Positions 42,303-51,679 are shown, counted from the stretch's first letter. The stretch: DNA of 64,000 bases from Bacillota bacterium (GCA_023423335.1 JAFAFU010000045.1:1-64000); one strand, 5' to 3'. Made by a program: numbers and translations. The notes: generated by a model from the letters alone, not told the origin.

Positions 42303-42971
42303 TTGGAAGATTTTGATCTTCGTAAAGAAATGGCTGAGACGTATTCCCTGAGAGGAAGAGTATTCAACAAAATCAGGGGGGATATCCTGTCAGGGGCCTA
42401 CCATGAAAATGAAGAGCTGAAGGAGAATACTCTGGCGACGGAGCTGGGTGTCAGCCGTACCCCTGTCCGGGAAGCCCTGCGGCAGCTGGAGCTGGAAGGG
42501 CTGGTTACGATAATTCCGAATAAGGGTGCTTCCGTAACCGGTATTACAAAAAAGGATATCCATGACATCTATATGATCCGCTCTTATCTGGAAGGACTCT
42601 GTGCAAAATGGGCCTGTGAGCATATCACGGAGGATCAGATCGAAGACCTGGAAGAGGTGTTGTATCTTTCGGACTTCCATGCCAGGAGAAATCATTATGA
42701 ACAGCTGGTGGAGCTGGATAACAAATTCCACGACCTGATCTATAAGGCCTCCGGAAGCAAGATTTTAAACCACGTGTTATCGGACTTCCATCATTATGTG
42801 GAAAGAATAAGAAAGATCACCCTGTCCCAGCCGAACAGGGCATCCAAGTCCAGTGCAGAGCACGCGTCAATTCTCGGCGCTATTAAGGAGAGGAATGGAG
42901 AACTGGCAGAACGGCTGGCCAATGAACATATCATGAATACCATCAAAAACATCAGCGACAGCGGGTTATAA
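42303..42971 (+). CDS. GntR/FCD-family regulator of the citrate synthase branch
   Basis: 222 residues from TTG at 42303 with AGGAGG (42290-42295) at 7 bases. Winged helix LGVSRTPVREALRQLELEGL, then a C-terminal FCD domain (metal-type residues D, H, H in ELDNKFHDLIYKASGS and FHHYVERIR). Adjacent to icd and citrate synthase, whose promoter holds a fitting palindrome. The effector is probably a carboxylate such as citrate or 2-oxoglutarate (inference). Confidence 0.88.
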   Translation: MEDFDLRKEMAETYSLRGRVFNKIRGDILSGAYHENEELKENTLATELGVSRTPVREALRQLELEGLVTIIPNKGASVTGITKKDIHDIYMIRSYLEGLCAKWACEHITEDQIEDLEEVLYLSDFHARRNHYEQLVELDNKFHDLIYKASGSKILNHVLSDFHHYVERIRKITLSQPNRASKSSAEHASILGAIKERNGELAERLANEHIMNTIKNISDSGL

Positions 42972-42990
42972 GGGTTATAAAAAGAAATAA

Positions 42991-43052
42991 CAGCCCTGTG
43001 CCGCGTGCCGTGCCGGAATATAAGCTCCGTCACAGCACGCAGCGCAGGGCTG
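42991..43052. terminator. Bidirectional hairpin between GntR and ABC-F genes
   Basis: CAGCCCTG/CAGGGCTG with inner GCGTGC/GCACGC pairing, between convergent genes. Confidence 0.65.
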
Positions 43053-43090
43053 TACACATGAACTGCAGAAATATCCGGAGATACTATTAC

Positions 43091-45091
43091 CTACAGGTCC
43101 TCTGCCGCCAGAAGCTCCCACTGCTCCATCAGCAGGAGCAGGCGTTCCTCCAGAGCCTTCTTTTCGTTGTTCAGTTCAATCAGCCTCTGGACATTGGTGA
43201 AGACCTCTTCCCTCGTAAGAAGGTCCTCGATCTCCCCGTTCCGGGTCTCCAGCTTTTGAATCTCTTCTTCCGTCTTATTAAGCTCATTCTTCCTCTTGCG
43301 GATTCTGGCCTGTTCCTCTTTCTGCTGCTGCCAGCTGAGCTTATTATCTCCGGAGATATCCTCCTCCGGGGAGGCTGCGGTATTGCCGTTTGTTGCGGGG
43401 GCATTTCTTTGCGCTATGGGAAAAGCGCCCGGTCTTCCGGAGGGAAGGAGGCTGCCGTCCATAGATTTCCCCAGGTAAGCTACTTCAACTTCCGGCTTCT
43501 TCTCCAGATAATAATTATAGTTTCCGATATAATTTAACAGATTTTGCTCGGTGAGATCCAAAATCCTGGTTGCTGTTTTATTAATAAAATAACGGTCATG
43601 GGAAACATACAGCAGGGTACCGCTGTAATGATTCAGAGCATTCTCCAGGATCTCCTTCGAGGAGATATCCAGATGATTTGTCGGCTCATCGAGGATCAGG
43701 AGATTGGCTTCGGACAGCATCAGCTTTGCCAGGGATACACGGCCCCGTTCTCCGCCGCTGAGGTCCTTGATTCTCTTGAACACATCATCCTCCGTGAAGA
43801 GGAAAGCGGCCAGAATGTTGCGGATGGCTGTATTATCCAGATGGGGATAGGTATCCTGAAGCTCATCGAACAAAGTCTTATCCGGATCCAGAACCTGATG
43901 CTCCTGGTCATAATAACCGACATGGACCTTTGTGCCCAGCTTCACGTCGCCGCCGTCGGCCTCCACCTGCCTGTTAATGATTTTCAGAAGAGTGGTTTTG
44001 CCAGTTCCGTTATTGCCGATGATAGCCACCTTTTCACCGCGCTTGATCTCGAAATTCAGATCCGAGAACAGCGTCAGCGGGCCATAAGCCTTTGACAGAC
44101 CGGTAATGGTCAGAACATCGTTTCCGCTGATGATGCGGGGCTCCAGTGAAAAATGGATCTGGGAGTGATCCACCGGTTTGTCCACCCGTTCGATTTTATC
44201 CAGCATCTTCTCTCTGCTCTCGGCCCGTTTAATGGATTTTTCGCGGTTAAAGGAGCGAAGCTTAGCGATGACCTCCTCCTGATGCTTGATTTCCTTCTGC
44301 TGGTTGAGGTACTGTTTCAGCATGGCATTTCGAAGCATGGATTTTTTGTAAGCATAATCGGAATAATTCCCGTCATAGGTTTGGGCCTTTGCATTATCCA
44401 GCTCGACTACCTTAGATACGACCTTATCCAGGAAGTAACGGTCATGAGCCACAACAATCACGGCTCCGTTATAATTCAAAAGGAAGGTTTCAAGCCATGC
44501 GATCGACATCAGGTCCAGATGGTTGGTGGGTTCGTCCAATAGTATAATTTCCGGCTTTGACAACAGAAGCTTACCCAGGGCAATTCTGGTTTTCTGACCT
44601 CCGGACAGATTATTGACCAACTTGCCGAATTCCTCCTCCGCAAAACCCAGACCCTTTAAGATTCCGGTCACCTCACTCTGATAGGCGTAACCATTCCTTG
44701 CTTCGAATTCATGCATCAGACGGGTATAGCTTTGCAGCATCTGTTCGAGGAGGACACCCTCTGCGTGCTTCATTTCCAGCTCCAGAGCACGGATTTTTTC
44801 GTTTAGTGTAATAATATCCTGCTTTACGGTTAACATTTCTTCATAGATGGAATGTTCGGAGGAAAGATTCTGGTGCTGGGCCAAATATCCGATGGTACTT
44901 CCCTTGGCGAGGATGATTTCACCCTCGTCTGCCGGAAGCTCTCCGATGATGATTTTGAGCAGGGTGGATTTGCCGGCGCCATTAAGGCCGACGATGGCTG
45001 CTTTTTCCCGTTCGTTAATATGAAAGGAGACCGCCTTAAGAATTTCCTCGGTTCCGAACATTTTGCTGATGTTTTGTACTGCCAGTATCAT
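43091..45091 (-). CDS. ABC-F family ATPase (Uup/EttA-like)
   Basis: 666 residues from ATG at 45091, where the leader GGAGGTTATT gives an ideal ribosome binding site; the frame runs on upstream through repeat sequence. Two ABC domains: Walker A GLNGAGKSTLLKI and GNNGTGKTTLLKI, signatures NLSGGQKTRIAL and DLSGGERGRVSL, Walker B with LLDEPTNHLDL and LILDEPTNHLD, joined by a charged linker (the P-site tRNA interaction motif). A C-terminal coiled coil (~545-666) is present. ABC-F proteins act on the ribosome rather than in membranes; roles include translation rescue and antibiotic protection. Confidence 0.93.
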   Translation of the reverse strand: MILAVQNISKMFGTEEILKAVSFHINEREKAAIVGLNGAGKSTLLKIIIGELPADEGEIILAKGSTIGYLAQHQNLSSEHSIYEEMLTVKQDIITLNEKIRALELEMKHAEGVLLEQMLQSYTRLMHEFEARNGYAYQSEVTGILKGLGFAEEEFGKLVNNLSGGQKTRIALGKLLLSKPEIILLDEPTNHLDLMSIAWLETFLLNYNGAVIVVAHDRYFLDKVVSKVVELDNAKAQTYDGNYSDYAYKKSMLRNAMLKQYLNQQKEIKHQEEVIAKLRSFNREKSIKRAESREKMLDKIERVDKPVDHSQIHFSLEPRIISGNDVLTITGLSKAYGPLTLFSDLNFEIKRGEKVAIIGNNGTGKTTLLKIINRQVEADGGDVKLGTKVHVGYYDQEHQVLDPDKTLFDELQDTYPHLDNTAIRNILAAFLFTEDDVFKRIKDLSGGERGRVSLAKLMLSEANLLILDEPTNHLDISSKEILENALNHYSGTLLYVSHDRYFINKTATRILDLTEQNLLNYIGNYNYYLEKKPEVEVAYLGKSMDGSLLPSGRPGAFPIAQRNAPATNGNTAASPEEDISGDNKLSWQQQKEEQARIRKRKNELNKTEEEIQKLETRNGEIEDLLTREEVFTNVQRLIELNNEKKALEERLLLLMEQWELLAAEDL

Positions 45092-45103
45092 AATAACCTC
45101 CAT

Positions 45104-45184
45104 GCTGCCGCCAGTTAGCTTAATAGCAATGCGAAAAGCACTTATATGTTTTTTGCCGGTTGAAAATGCTCCCTTTTCAACCGG
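45104..45184 (-). repeat. Family L leader repeat before the ABC-F gene (inverted copy)
   Basis: Read on the minus strand: CCGGTTGAAAA/TTTTCAACCGG hairpin, then GTGCTTTTCGC, then GGCGGCAGCATGGAGGTTATT before the ATG. Order and sequence match the 27703-27800 part of the feo-side array, so this is a dispersed element that carries the ribosome binding site. Confidence 0.75.
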
Positions 45185-45280
45185 ATGCATCTCAAATACA
45201 CGTCAAATATATTGAATCATCCCAAACGGCAATCTAATATATTTTAGCATAAGCCGTCCGTCAAGTAAAGGAAAGATAGA

Positions 45281-45309
45281 TTGACTTATTATTAACAATT
45301 CAATATAAT
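45281..45309 (+). promoter_or_regulatory. rex: rex promoter with candidate Rex operator
   Basis: TTGACT (45281-45286), a 17-base spacer and TATAAT (45304-45309). TTGACTTATTATTAACAA (45281-45298) matches TTGTTAA-N4-TTAACAA at the outer TTG and the full right half, and covers the -35 box, suggesting autorepression. Confidence 0.65.
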
Positions 45310-45347
45310 AAGAATAGAGTGTAAATCAAGTGAAGGGGGTAGAACCA

Positions 45348-45989
45348 TTGTATAAGAAAGAGATATCTAAGGCGGTTATTAATAGATTACCCAGGTATTA
45401 CCGCTATTTGGGAGATTTGCTCGAGAAGGATGTAGTCCGCATCTCTTCCAAGGAGCTGAGCGAGAAGATGAAGGTTACGGCCTCACAGATCCGTCAGGAC
45501 CTGAATAATTTCGGTGGATTTGGTCAGCAGGGCTACGGATACAATGTGGAGTATCTCCATTCTGAAATCGGTAAGATACTGGGTCTCGATAAAAAATACA
45601 ATGTCATCATCCTTGGTGCCGGTAATTTGGGACAGGCATTGGCTAATTATGTGGATTTTGAGCGGAGAGGCTTCTATATCAGCGGAATTTTTGATGTTAA
45701 TCCGAGACTGATCGGAATTTCCATCCGCGGCGTGGAGGTCCAGCTTATTGATAATCTGGAGGAATATATACGGAATCATTCGGTTGACATAGCGGCTATT
45801 ACAGTTCCTAAGACAAAGGCTCCCCAGATTGCGGCCGATCTTGCAAAGTGGGGCATTAAAGGGATCTGGAATTTTGCACCGACGGATTTAAATCTTCCGA
45901 AGGATATTACGGTAGAGAATGTACATTTGGCGGAAAGCTTAATGAAGCTGTCCTATCGTCTGGCTGTGAAGGAAGATGACCGGGAATAG
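45348..45989 (+). CDS. rex: Redox-sensing repressor Rex
   Basis: 213 residues from TTG at 45348, 7-8 bases after AGGGGGT; a GTG at 45330 is the alternative. Winged helix (RISSKELSEKMKVTASQIRQ, DLNNFGGFGQQGYGY) then the Rossmann NADH domain with ILGAGNLGQALANY and C-terminal swap helix. Rex leaves DNA when NADH is high and controls fermentation genes. A partial Rex site overlaps its own promoter. Confidence 0.97.
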   Translation: MYKKEISKAVINRLPRYYRYLGDLLEKDVVRISSKELSEKMKVTASQIRQDLNNFGGFGQQGYGYNVEYLHSEIGKILGLDKKYNVIILGAGNLGQALANYVDFERRGFYISGIFDVNPRLIGISIRGVEVQLIDNLEEYIRNHSVDIAAITVPKTKAPQIAADLAKWGIKGIWNFAPTDLNLPKDITVENVHLAESLMKLSYRLAVKEDDRE

Positions 45990-46020
45990 GCGGTATCCGT
46001 GAAAGGCCGGAGGAGGGTAT

Positions 46021-46650
46021 ATGGGCAGAAGAGGAAAGAATGTTGATTTTGACAATATCGTTAAAAATAAAAAGCTCCCCATCCTTACTCTGGATGCCCG
46101 TTGGCATGAATTATTTCCTGAGGATACGAAAACCTCCCGGATTAAGGAATTGGAGCAGGAGGTCAACAATCTTCTTAAGCGGCAGGGCAAGCTGGTGAAT
46201 GACATTAAGGATATGAAGAAGCTGAAGAACAGCCTGATCAAGGATATCATGGTCAACATGGATATTGGCACGGATATCATCGGTAAAGCCAAAGAGAAGA
46301 AACTGGACAAGAATAAGCAATACATCAAGGAATTGAATGATAAAATAGATCAGGCCATGGATGAACTGGCCGATATTCCTTATAGGATTAAGGAAGTGAA
46401 TGAGCTATTGATGGCCGAGAGCATGAAGATCTGTTATGAAAGCCTGAATAAGAATAAGGCTGCGATTGGCGAGATCGCGGGCTGGATTGCCAAGATGAGG
46501 GAAGATCTGAAGATGAAGATTCTTGCAAAACAGGATATGGAGACCAAGAATAAGTTGATTTATACATATATGCATGATATTCTGGGAGCAGGGCTGATGG
46601 AAGCCCTGGACCGGGAATACAAATCAGAAAGTGATAAGCTGCAGCCGTAA
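46021..46650 (+). CDS. Coiled-coil hypothetical protein
   Basis: 209 residues. After ~30 residues (VKNKKLPILTLDARWHELFP) the protein is almost wholly helical and charged, with heptad-like patterns (ELEQEVNNLLKRQGKLVNDI, KQYIKELNDKIDQAMDELAD). No membrane segment or enzyme motif. GGAGGAGG lies before ATG 46021. It sits between rex and acpS; the steady spacing suggests one transcript. The function is unknown. Confidence 0.75.
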   Translation: MGRRGKNVDFDNIVKNKKLPILTLDARWHELFPEDTKTSRIKELEQEVNNLLKRQGKLVNDIKDMKKLKNSLIKDIMVNMDIGTDIIGKAKEKKLDKNKQYIKELNDKIDQAMDELADIPYRIKEVNELLMAESMKICYESLNKNKAAIGEIAGWIAKMREDLKMKILAKQDMETKNKLIYTYMHDILGAGLMEALDREYKSESDKLQP

Positions 46651-46688
46651 CACTTCCGGCCGGCTTATCAGGAAAGAATGGGGTTGGA

Positions 46689-47051
46689 ATGATTACCGGC
46701 ATAGGAGTGGATTTAATTGAAATCAGCCGGGTCTTAAAGGCCTGTGAGAAGGAAACCTTTCTGCGCAGAATCTTTACGACTGCCGAGATAGAGCTGTTTG
46801 AAAGTGACAGGAAGAAGGCTGCGGGTAACTTTGCAGTGAAGGAAGCGGTAGCCAAGATGTTTGGAACCGGCTTTCGCGGTATTTCCTTATTGGAGATCGA
46901 GGTGCTGAGGGATAACAGAGGCAAGCCCTATGTGAATCTCTATGGGAAAGCCAGGGACCTTGCTATATCACAAGGCATTGCGTCAATCCATGTATCCATC
47001 TCAAATACCAGGGAATATGCCAATGCATTTGCTGTTGGCGAGAAGCGATAA
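46689..47051 (+). CDS. acpS: Holo-ACP synthase AcpS
   Basis: 120 residues. GIGVDLIEISR (metal-binding D8) and AVKEAVAKMFGTGFRG are the diagnostic motifs, with HVSISNTREYANAFAV at the end. It transfers phosphopantetheine from CoA to acyl carrier protein. It is followed by the NAD(P)HX repair gene after 17 bases, a frequent pairing in Firmicutes. Confidence 0.96.
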   Translation: MITGIGVDLIEISRVLKACEKETFLRRIFTTAEIELFESDRKKAAGNFAVKEAVAKMFGTGFRGISLLEIEVLRDNRGKPYVNLYGKARDLAISQGIASIHVSISNTREYANAFAVGEKR

Positions 47052-47068
47052 GGAGGCCGGTTCATATC

Positions 47069-48598
47069 ATGAGATATGCAGTGAATTCAGAGGTTATGAA
47101 GCTTATAGACAAATATACGGTCGATACAGTGAAGATTCCCGCATTGGTTCTGATGGAACGGGCAGCACTTGAAGCTGTGAACGTGATGAAGAAAAGAGTA
47201 CGTAAGGAGGATCGTATCTTAGTGGTATGCGGTCCCGGAAATAATGGCGGTGACGGAGTTGCAGCTGGCAGAATCCTGTATCAACAGGGCTACCATGTTG
47301 CACTTCTTTTTATCTGCGGGGAAGAAAATTTCAGCAGCCAGATGAAGGTACAGGCAGAAATAGCCAGGAATTTGGGAATGACAGTTGAAAACAACAACAA
47401 GCCCGATGAATATAATATAATAATTGATGCGATTTTCGGAGTTGGATTATCAAGACCGGTTGAGGGAGTTTTTGAAGAAATTATCAATGAAATCAACCGA
47501 TGTGAACATATTGTATATTCTGTGGATATCCCCTCAGGAATATCCGCAGATACCGGAAAAGTCATGAAAGCGGCAGTCCGGGCGGATTACACCATAACCT
47601 TTGGGTTTATGAAGCAGGGTCTCCTTCTGTATCCCGGAGCAGACTACGCGGGAGAAATTACGGTAGCCGATATCGGTTTTCCGGGAAAGGTTCCGGAAAC
47701 GGCAGGAACGCCTGCATTCTATTATGGCAGGGAGGATCTGCAGCTGCTTCCCGCCAGGAAGGATTACAGCCATAAGGGGACCTACGGCAGGGTATTGGTG
47801 ATTGCCGGAAGCAGGGGAATGAGCGGTGCGGCTTATCTGTCGGCTAAGGCGGCTTATCGTACCGGAGCCGGGCTGGTAAAGCTTCTGACCTCCTGTGTGA
47901 ACAGGGATATTCTTCAGACCCTTCTTCCGGAGGCATTATTTGCAGCCTATGACGGAGACAGGGATGAAGAGCTCCGGGACGAAATCAAAGCAGCGCTTGC
48001 CTGGGCATCGGTTATCGTCATCGGTCCCGGACTGGGGAAATCAAAGGAAGTAAAGGAACTGCTCAGGTTAGTGTTAAATCAGGCCGCCGTCCCTTTGATA
48101 GTGGATGCCGATGCATTGAATATTTTGGCTGAATGGCTGGACCGGGATCAAATACTGCGCCCGGAGGACCGGCTTCTTAAGATCGGGGAGATGCTTCCGG
48201 GGAATGTCATCCTGACCCCGCATCTGATGGAATTATCAAGACTGACTAAGCTCCCTCCGGAGGCAGTTAAGGATAATATGATTGACACTGCCCGACAATG
48301 TTCTTATAATAGTAAATTGGTATATGCAATCAAGGATGCCAGAACGATTGTCTGCGGAAATGAGAGGTTGTATATCAACTCTTCGGGTAATAACGGTATG
48401 GCAACCGGCGGAAGCGGAGACGTACTGACCGGTATCATCGCTGCTCTGATTGCCCAGGGCATGACGTCCTATGAGGCAGCCTGTCTGGGGGTCTATATCC
48501 ATGGTCTGTCAGGGGATCAGGCGTCAGACAGGAAGGGTACTTACGCTCTGATGGCAGGAGATATCATAGATGCAATAGAGACGGTAATGCATAATTAG
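47069..48598 (+). CDS. nnr: Bifunctional NAD(P)HX epimerase/dehydratase
   Basis: 509 residues. The N-terminal YjeF_N epimerase (~1-210) has CGPGNNGGDGVAAGR and VDIPSGISADTG. The C-terminal ADP/ATP-dependent dehydratase (~225-505) has VIAGSRGMSGAAYLSAKAA, VIGPGLGKS, DADALNILA and GNNGMATGGSGDVLTG. Together they repair hydrated NADH and NADPH. Overlaps no gene; follows acpS by 17 bases in the acpS-nnr-alr run. Confidence 0.96.
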   Translation: MRYAVNSEVMKLIDKYTVDTVKIPALVLMERAALEAVNVMKKRVRKEDRILVVCGPGNNGGDGVAAGRILYQQGYHVALLFICGEENFSSQMKVQAEIARNLGMTVENNNKPDEYNIIIDAIFGVGLSRPVEGVFEEIINEINRCEHIVYSVDIPSGISADTGKVMKAAVRADYTITFGFMKQGLLLYPGADYAGEITVADIGFPGKVPETAGTPAFYYGREDLQLLPARKDYSHKGTYGRVLVIAGSRGMSGAAYLSAKAAYRTGAGLVKLLTSCVNRDILQTLLPEALFAAYDGDRDEELRDEIKAALAWASVIVIGPGLGKSKEVKELLRLVLNQAAVPLIVDADALNILAEWLDRDQILRPEDRLLKIGEMLPGNVILTPHLMELSRLTKLPPEAVKDNMIDTARQCSYNSKLVYAIKDARTIVCGNERLYINSSGNNGMATGGSGDVLTGIIAALIAQGMTSYEAACLGVYIHGLSGDQASDRKGTYALMAGDIIDAIETVMHN

Positions 48599-48642
48599 GA
48601 GCAGGGAACCTTATAAGTGATGCTCCTGGAAAGGCTTGCTTA

Positions 48643-49815
48643 ATGGATAGAGAAGTAATTACATGGAATAATCATGCCGATGATTATTATAGAGTGCAGG
48701 CGAGAGTGGATTTAAACGCAATCCGGCACAACCTGCAGCAGGTTCGGAGTAAGTTGACTAAGGGCACCAGGCTGATGGTCATTATTAAAGCAGATGCTTA
48801 TGGTCATGGAGCGGTGCCGATTGCAAGGGCCCTGGATGAGGACTGGATTGATGCTTACGGGGTAGCCATAATCGAGGAGGCGATCGAGCTCAGAGAGGCC
48901 GGGATCCGGAAGCCGATTCTTATTCTTGGGTTTACTCCGAAGGAACAGTATGGTTTGGTGGTAGCCTATGATGTTATCCAGACCATATTCCAATATGAGA
49001 TGGCGGAAGCTCTTTCCCTTGAAGCAGTAAAACAGGGAAAGCGGGCAAAGATTCATATCAAGGTAGACACCGGAATGGGCCGGATCGGTTATCCGGATAC
49101 AAAAGGCAGTGCGGAGGAGATCAAACGGATATCCTTATTGGAGGGAATTGAGATAGAAGGCCTGTTTTCCCATTTTGCCAAGGCCGATGAAGCGGATAAA
49201 AGCTATACAGAAAATCAGCTTCAGCGATTTCATGTATTTTCTGATTTGCTGGAGCAGGAGCAGCTTAGCATACCGATCCGGCATATTTCAAACAGCGCCG
49301 GAATTATTGATATAACCGGGGCACAGCTTAATATGGTAAGATGCGGCATTGCGACCTATGGCATCTATCCTTCTGAGGAAGTAAACCGCCAGGAGCTTAA
49401 GCTGCTTCCCGCCATGGAATTGATTACCCATGTGATTTATGTGAAGGATGTGGAGGCAGGAGTCGGAATCAGCTATGGAGCCACCTATGTGACCAGCCGA
49501 AAAACCAGGGTAGCGACAATTCCGGTCGGTTATGCCGATGGCTATTCACGGAATCTGTCCAATCAGGGGAAGGTGATTATCCATGGCAGATATGCTCCTG
49601 TGATCGGCCGAATCTGCATGGACCAGTTTATGGTGGATGTAACGGATATCCCGGAGGTTAAGCAGGGAGACCGGGTTATCCTGCTGGGAAGGGACGGAGC
49701 TTCCTGCATCAGCGTGGAGGAACTGGCAGAGTGGTCCCATTCATTTAATTATGAGCTGGTATGCACGGTTGGGAAGAGAATTCCCAGGGTTTATACAGAA
49801 CTCTCCGCAGAATGA
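48643..49815 (+). CDS. alr: Alanine racemase
   Basis: 390 residues. PLP lysine K49 in MVIIKADAYGHGAVP, RNA of the second site GISYGATYVTSRKTRVAT with the catalytic Tyr, and MDQFMVDVTDIP in the C-terminal barrel. It makes D-alanine for peptidoglycan. Start at ATG 48643; an N-terminal lead of ~20 residues precedes the domain (alternative starts are possible). It precedes a mazF-type gene as in Bacillus, but without the antitoxin between. Confidence 0.96.
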   Translation: MDREVITWNNHADDYYRVQARVDLNAIRHNLQQVRSKLTKGTRLMVIIKADAYGHGAVPIARALDEDWIDAYGVAIIEEAIELREAGIRKPILILGFTPKEQYGLVVAYDVIQTIFQYEMAEALSLEAVKQGKRAKIHIKVDTGMGRIGYPDTKGSAEEIKRISLLEGIEIEGLFSHFAKADEADKSYTENQLQRFHVFSDLLEQEQLSIPIRHISNSAGIIDITGAQLNMVRCGIATYGIYPSEEVNRQELKLLPAMELITHVIYVKDVEAGVGISYGATYVTSRKTRVATIPVGYADGYSRNLSNQGKVIIHGRYAPVIGRICMDQFMVDVTDIPEVKQGDRVILLGRDGASCISVEELAEWSHSFNYELVCTVGKRIPRVYTELSAE

Positions 49816-49890
49816 GCTTTAAGATACACTTTATTTTGGAATACACACGAAGAAATTGGCAATAATAAAGTTAAAGCCTGAAATTGGAGT

Positions 49891-50256
49891 GTGAATAAAG
49901 TGGTCATTAAAAGAGGAGATATCTTTTATGCTGATTTACGGCCGGTGATCGGTTCGGAGCAGGGAGGTGTCAGACCGGTATTGATTGTCCAGAATGATAC
50001 CGGGAATAAGCATAGCCCGACAGTAATCTGTGCGGCAATAACGTCGAAAATGAATAAAGCCAAGCTGCCCACCCATGTGGAGCTGGATGCTGATAAATAT
50101 GGGATAGTAAAGGATTCTGTTATTTTATTGGAACAGGTAAGGACGATTGATAAATCAAGACTGAAGGAAAAAGTCTGCCATCTGGATCGGGATGTATTAA
50201 AGAAAATTGATAAGGCACTAATTATCAGTTTTGCTTTGGATACATATTTTAGATAA
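49891..50256 (+). CDS. MazF/EndoA-type mRNA interferase without adjacent antitoxin
   Basis: 121 residues from GTG at 49891 (GGAG upstream). The PemK/MazF fold: RGDIFYADLRPVIGSEQGGV, RPVLIVQNDTGNKHSPTVIC, AAITSKMNKAKLPTHVEL and VILLEQVRTIDKSRL, as in NdoA, which cuts U^ACAU. In Bacillus the order is alr-ndoAI-ndoA; here 75 non-coding bases separate alr and the toxin gene and no CopG/MazE-type antitoxin is seen. The antitoxin may be elsewhere or absent. Confidence 0.93.
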   Translation: MNKVVIKRGDIFYADLRPVIGSEQGGVRPVLIVQNDTGNKHSPTVICAAITSKMNKAKLPTHVELDADKYGIVKDSVILLEQVRTIDKSRLKEKVCHLDRDVLKKIDKALIISFALDTYFR

Positions 50257-50283
50257 AAACAAAAAGAAGGAGTAATTTTTACC

Positions 50284-51642
50284 ATGGATGACGGAGGTCC
50301 CATATCGGGAGCAATATGGCTGCTGGTGCTGATGATATTATGTGCGCTGGTGACAGGAATGAGGATGGCACTGGATGATGCCAACGAAAGCAGTGTGAAG
50401 AAGAAGGCAGATACGGGAGATCGGAGGGCGGCAGCGCTGTTGAAGCTGATGAGCAATCCGGGAAGATACCTGATAATGCTGCAGCTGCTGGTTAATTTCT
50501 GCGGCATTATGTATGGAATAATCTATGGGGGTTATTTTCTTAAATGGATTGAGAAGAACATCCAAGGCAGTAGTCTTCCCTTCGATTCGGATCTGATCAG
50601 AGCGGGATATTATATCCTGTTCACGGGATTGCTGGTTCTGATCACTACATTATTCGGTACTGTTTTACCGAACAAGATTGCAGCGAAGCATGCGGAAACA
50701 ATTTCCCGCCATATCCTTTGGCTGGTAAAGCTGCTGGGCCTTTTCTTTTACCCGTTTGCATGGCTTTTAGATAAGACTTTGGATATGCTTCTGCTAATCT
50801 TTGGCTTTCAACCTGCCGAACTGGAAGATAATGTGACGGAGGAAGAGATTATTTCCATGGTAAATGAGGGACATGAGCAGGGGGTATTCGACGCCGATGA
50901 AGCGGAGATGATATCCAATATCATTGAGCTGGACGAGAAGGAAGCCCAGGATATCATGACCCACAAGAAACGGATTGTTGCGGTTAATGCTGAAATGAAT
51001 CTGGAAGAGGCTCTGCGTTTCATGCTGTCAGAGAATTATTCCAGGTATCCTCTGTATGAGGGAAATCGGGACAACATCATCGGTATTCTTCACCTAAAGG
51101 ATGTAATCGGAGCATACATATCTGAGGAAGGCAGAGATATTCCTCTGAAGGAAATAGCCAGGGAGCCCTATTTTGTACCGGATACACAGAACATCAACAT
51201 CCTGTTCCATGACATGCAGTCAATGAATATGCATATGGCTATCGTTATTGATGAGTACGGGCAGACAGCAGGACTGGTGGCATTGGAGGATTTTCTGGAA
51301 GAAATCGTCGGTAATATCCAGGACGAATATGATGAGGATGAAAAAATGATTCTTTTTGTTGAAGAGGGAGGAGCCTGCATCGTAAAGGGTACCATCAGTC
51401 TGGAGGAATTAGAGGATGAGCTGCAGATAACCATCGATCACGAGGATTTCGATACCTTAAACGGCCTTCTGATTTCCATTATGGATCGTATTCCCATGGA
51501 TGGGGAGAAGGAAACCCTGGAATATGCCGGTTACTGCTTTGAGATACTGGAGACCGGGAATAAGGTAATTGAAAAGGTACGGATCACCAGACTGTCCGAG
51601 GAAGCCGGGTCTGTACCGGAGTCCGAGCTGCAGGAGAAATAA
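50284..51642 (+). CDS. CNNM/CBS-domain transport protein (HlyC/CorC family)
   Basis: 452 residues. About four membrane helices form the CNNM (DUF21) region (~1-190). A CBS pair lies at ~215-345 (MTHKKRIVAVNAEMNLEEAL, YPLYEGNRDNIIGILHL). The C-terminal CorC_HlyC domain follows (FGL-type; GTISLEELEDEL, LNGLLISIMDRIP). Relatives handle Mg2+/Co2+ export; the older name hemolysin C is misleading. It shares a transcript with mazF (27-base gap). Confidence 0.9.
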   Translation: MDDGGPISGAIWLLVLMILCALVTGMRMALDDANESSVKKKADTGDRRAAALLKLMSNPGRYLIMLQLLVNFCGIMYGIIYGGYFLKWIEKNIQGSSLPFDSDLIRAGYYILFTGLLVLITTLFGTVLPNKIAAKHAETISRHILWLVKLLGLFFYPFAWLLDKTLDMLLLIFGFQPAELEDNVTEEEIISMVNEGHEQGVFDADEAEMISNIIELDEKEAQDIMTHKKRIVAVNAEMNLEEALRFMLSENYSRYPLYEGNRDNIIGILHLKDVIGAYISEEGRDIPLKEIAREPYFVPDTQNINILFHDMQSMNMHMAIVIDEYGQTAGLVALEDFLEEIVGNIQDEYDEDEKMILFVEEGGACIVKGTISLEELEDELQITIDHEDFDTLNGLLISIMDRIPMDGEKETLEYAGYCFEILETGNKVIEKVRITRLSEEAGSVPESELQEK

Positions 51643-51679
51643 CCGGAACACTTTGTCGGGGTTGTGCGATCGGAAAAAA

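Noticed and set aside
43544..44095. 183-codon plus-strand frame
   Set aside because: It lies wholly antisense to the ABC-F gene, whose domain motifs are intact; shadow frame.
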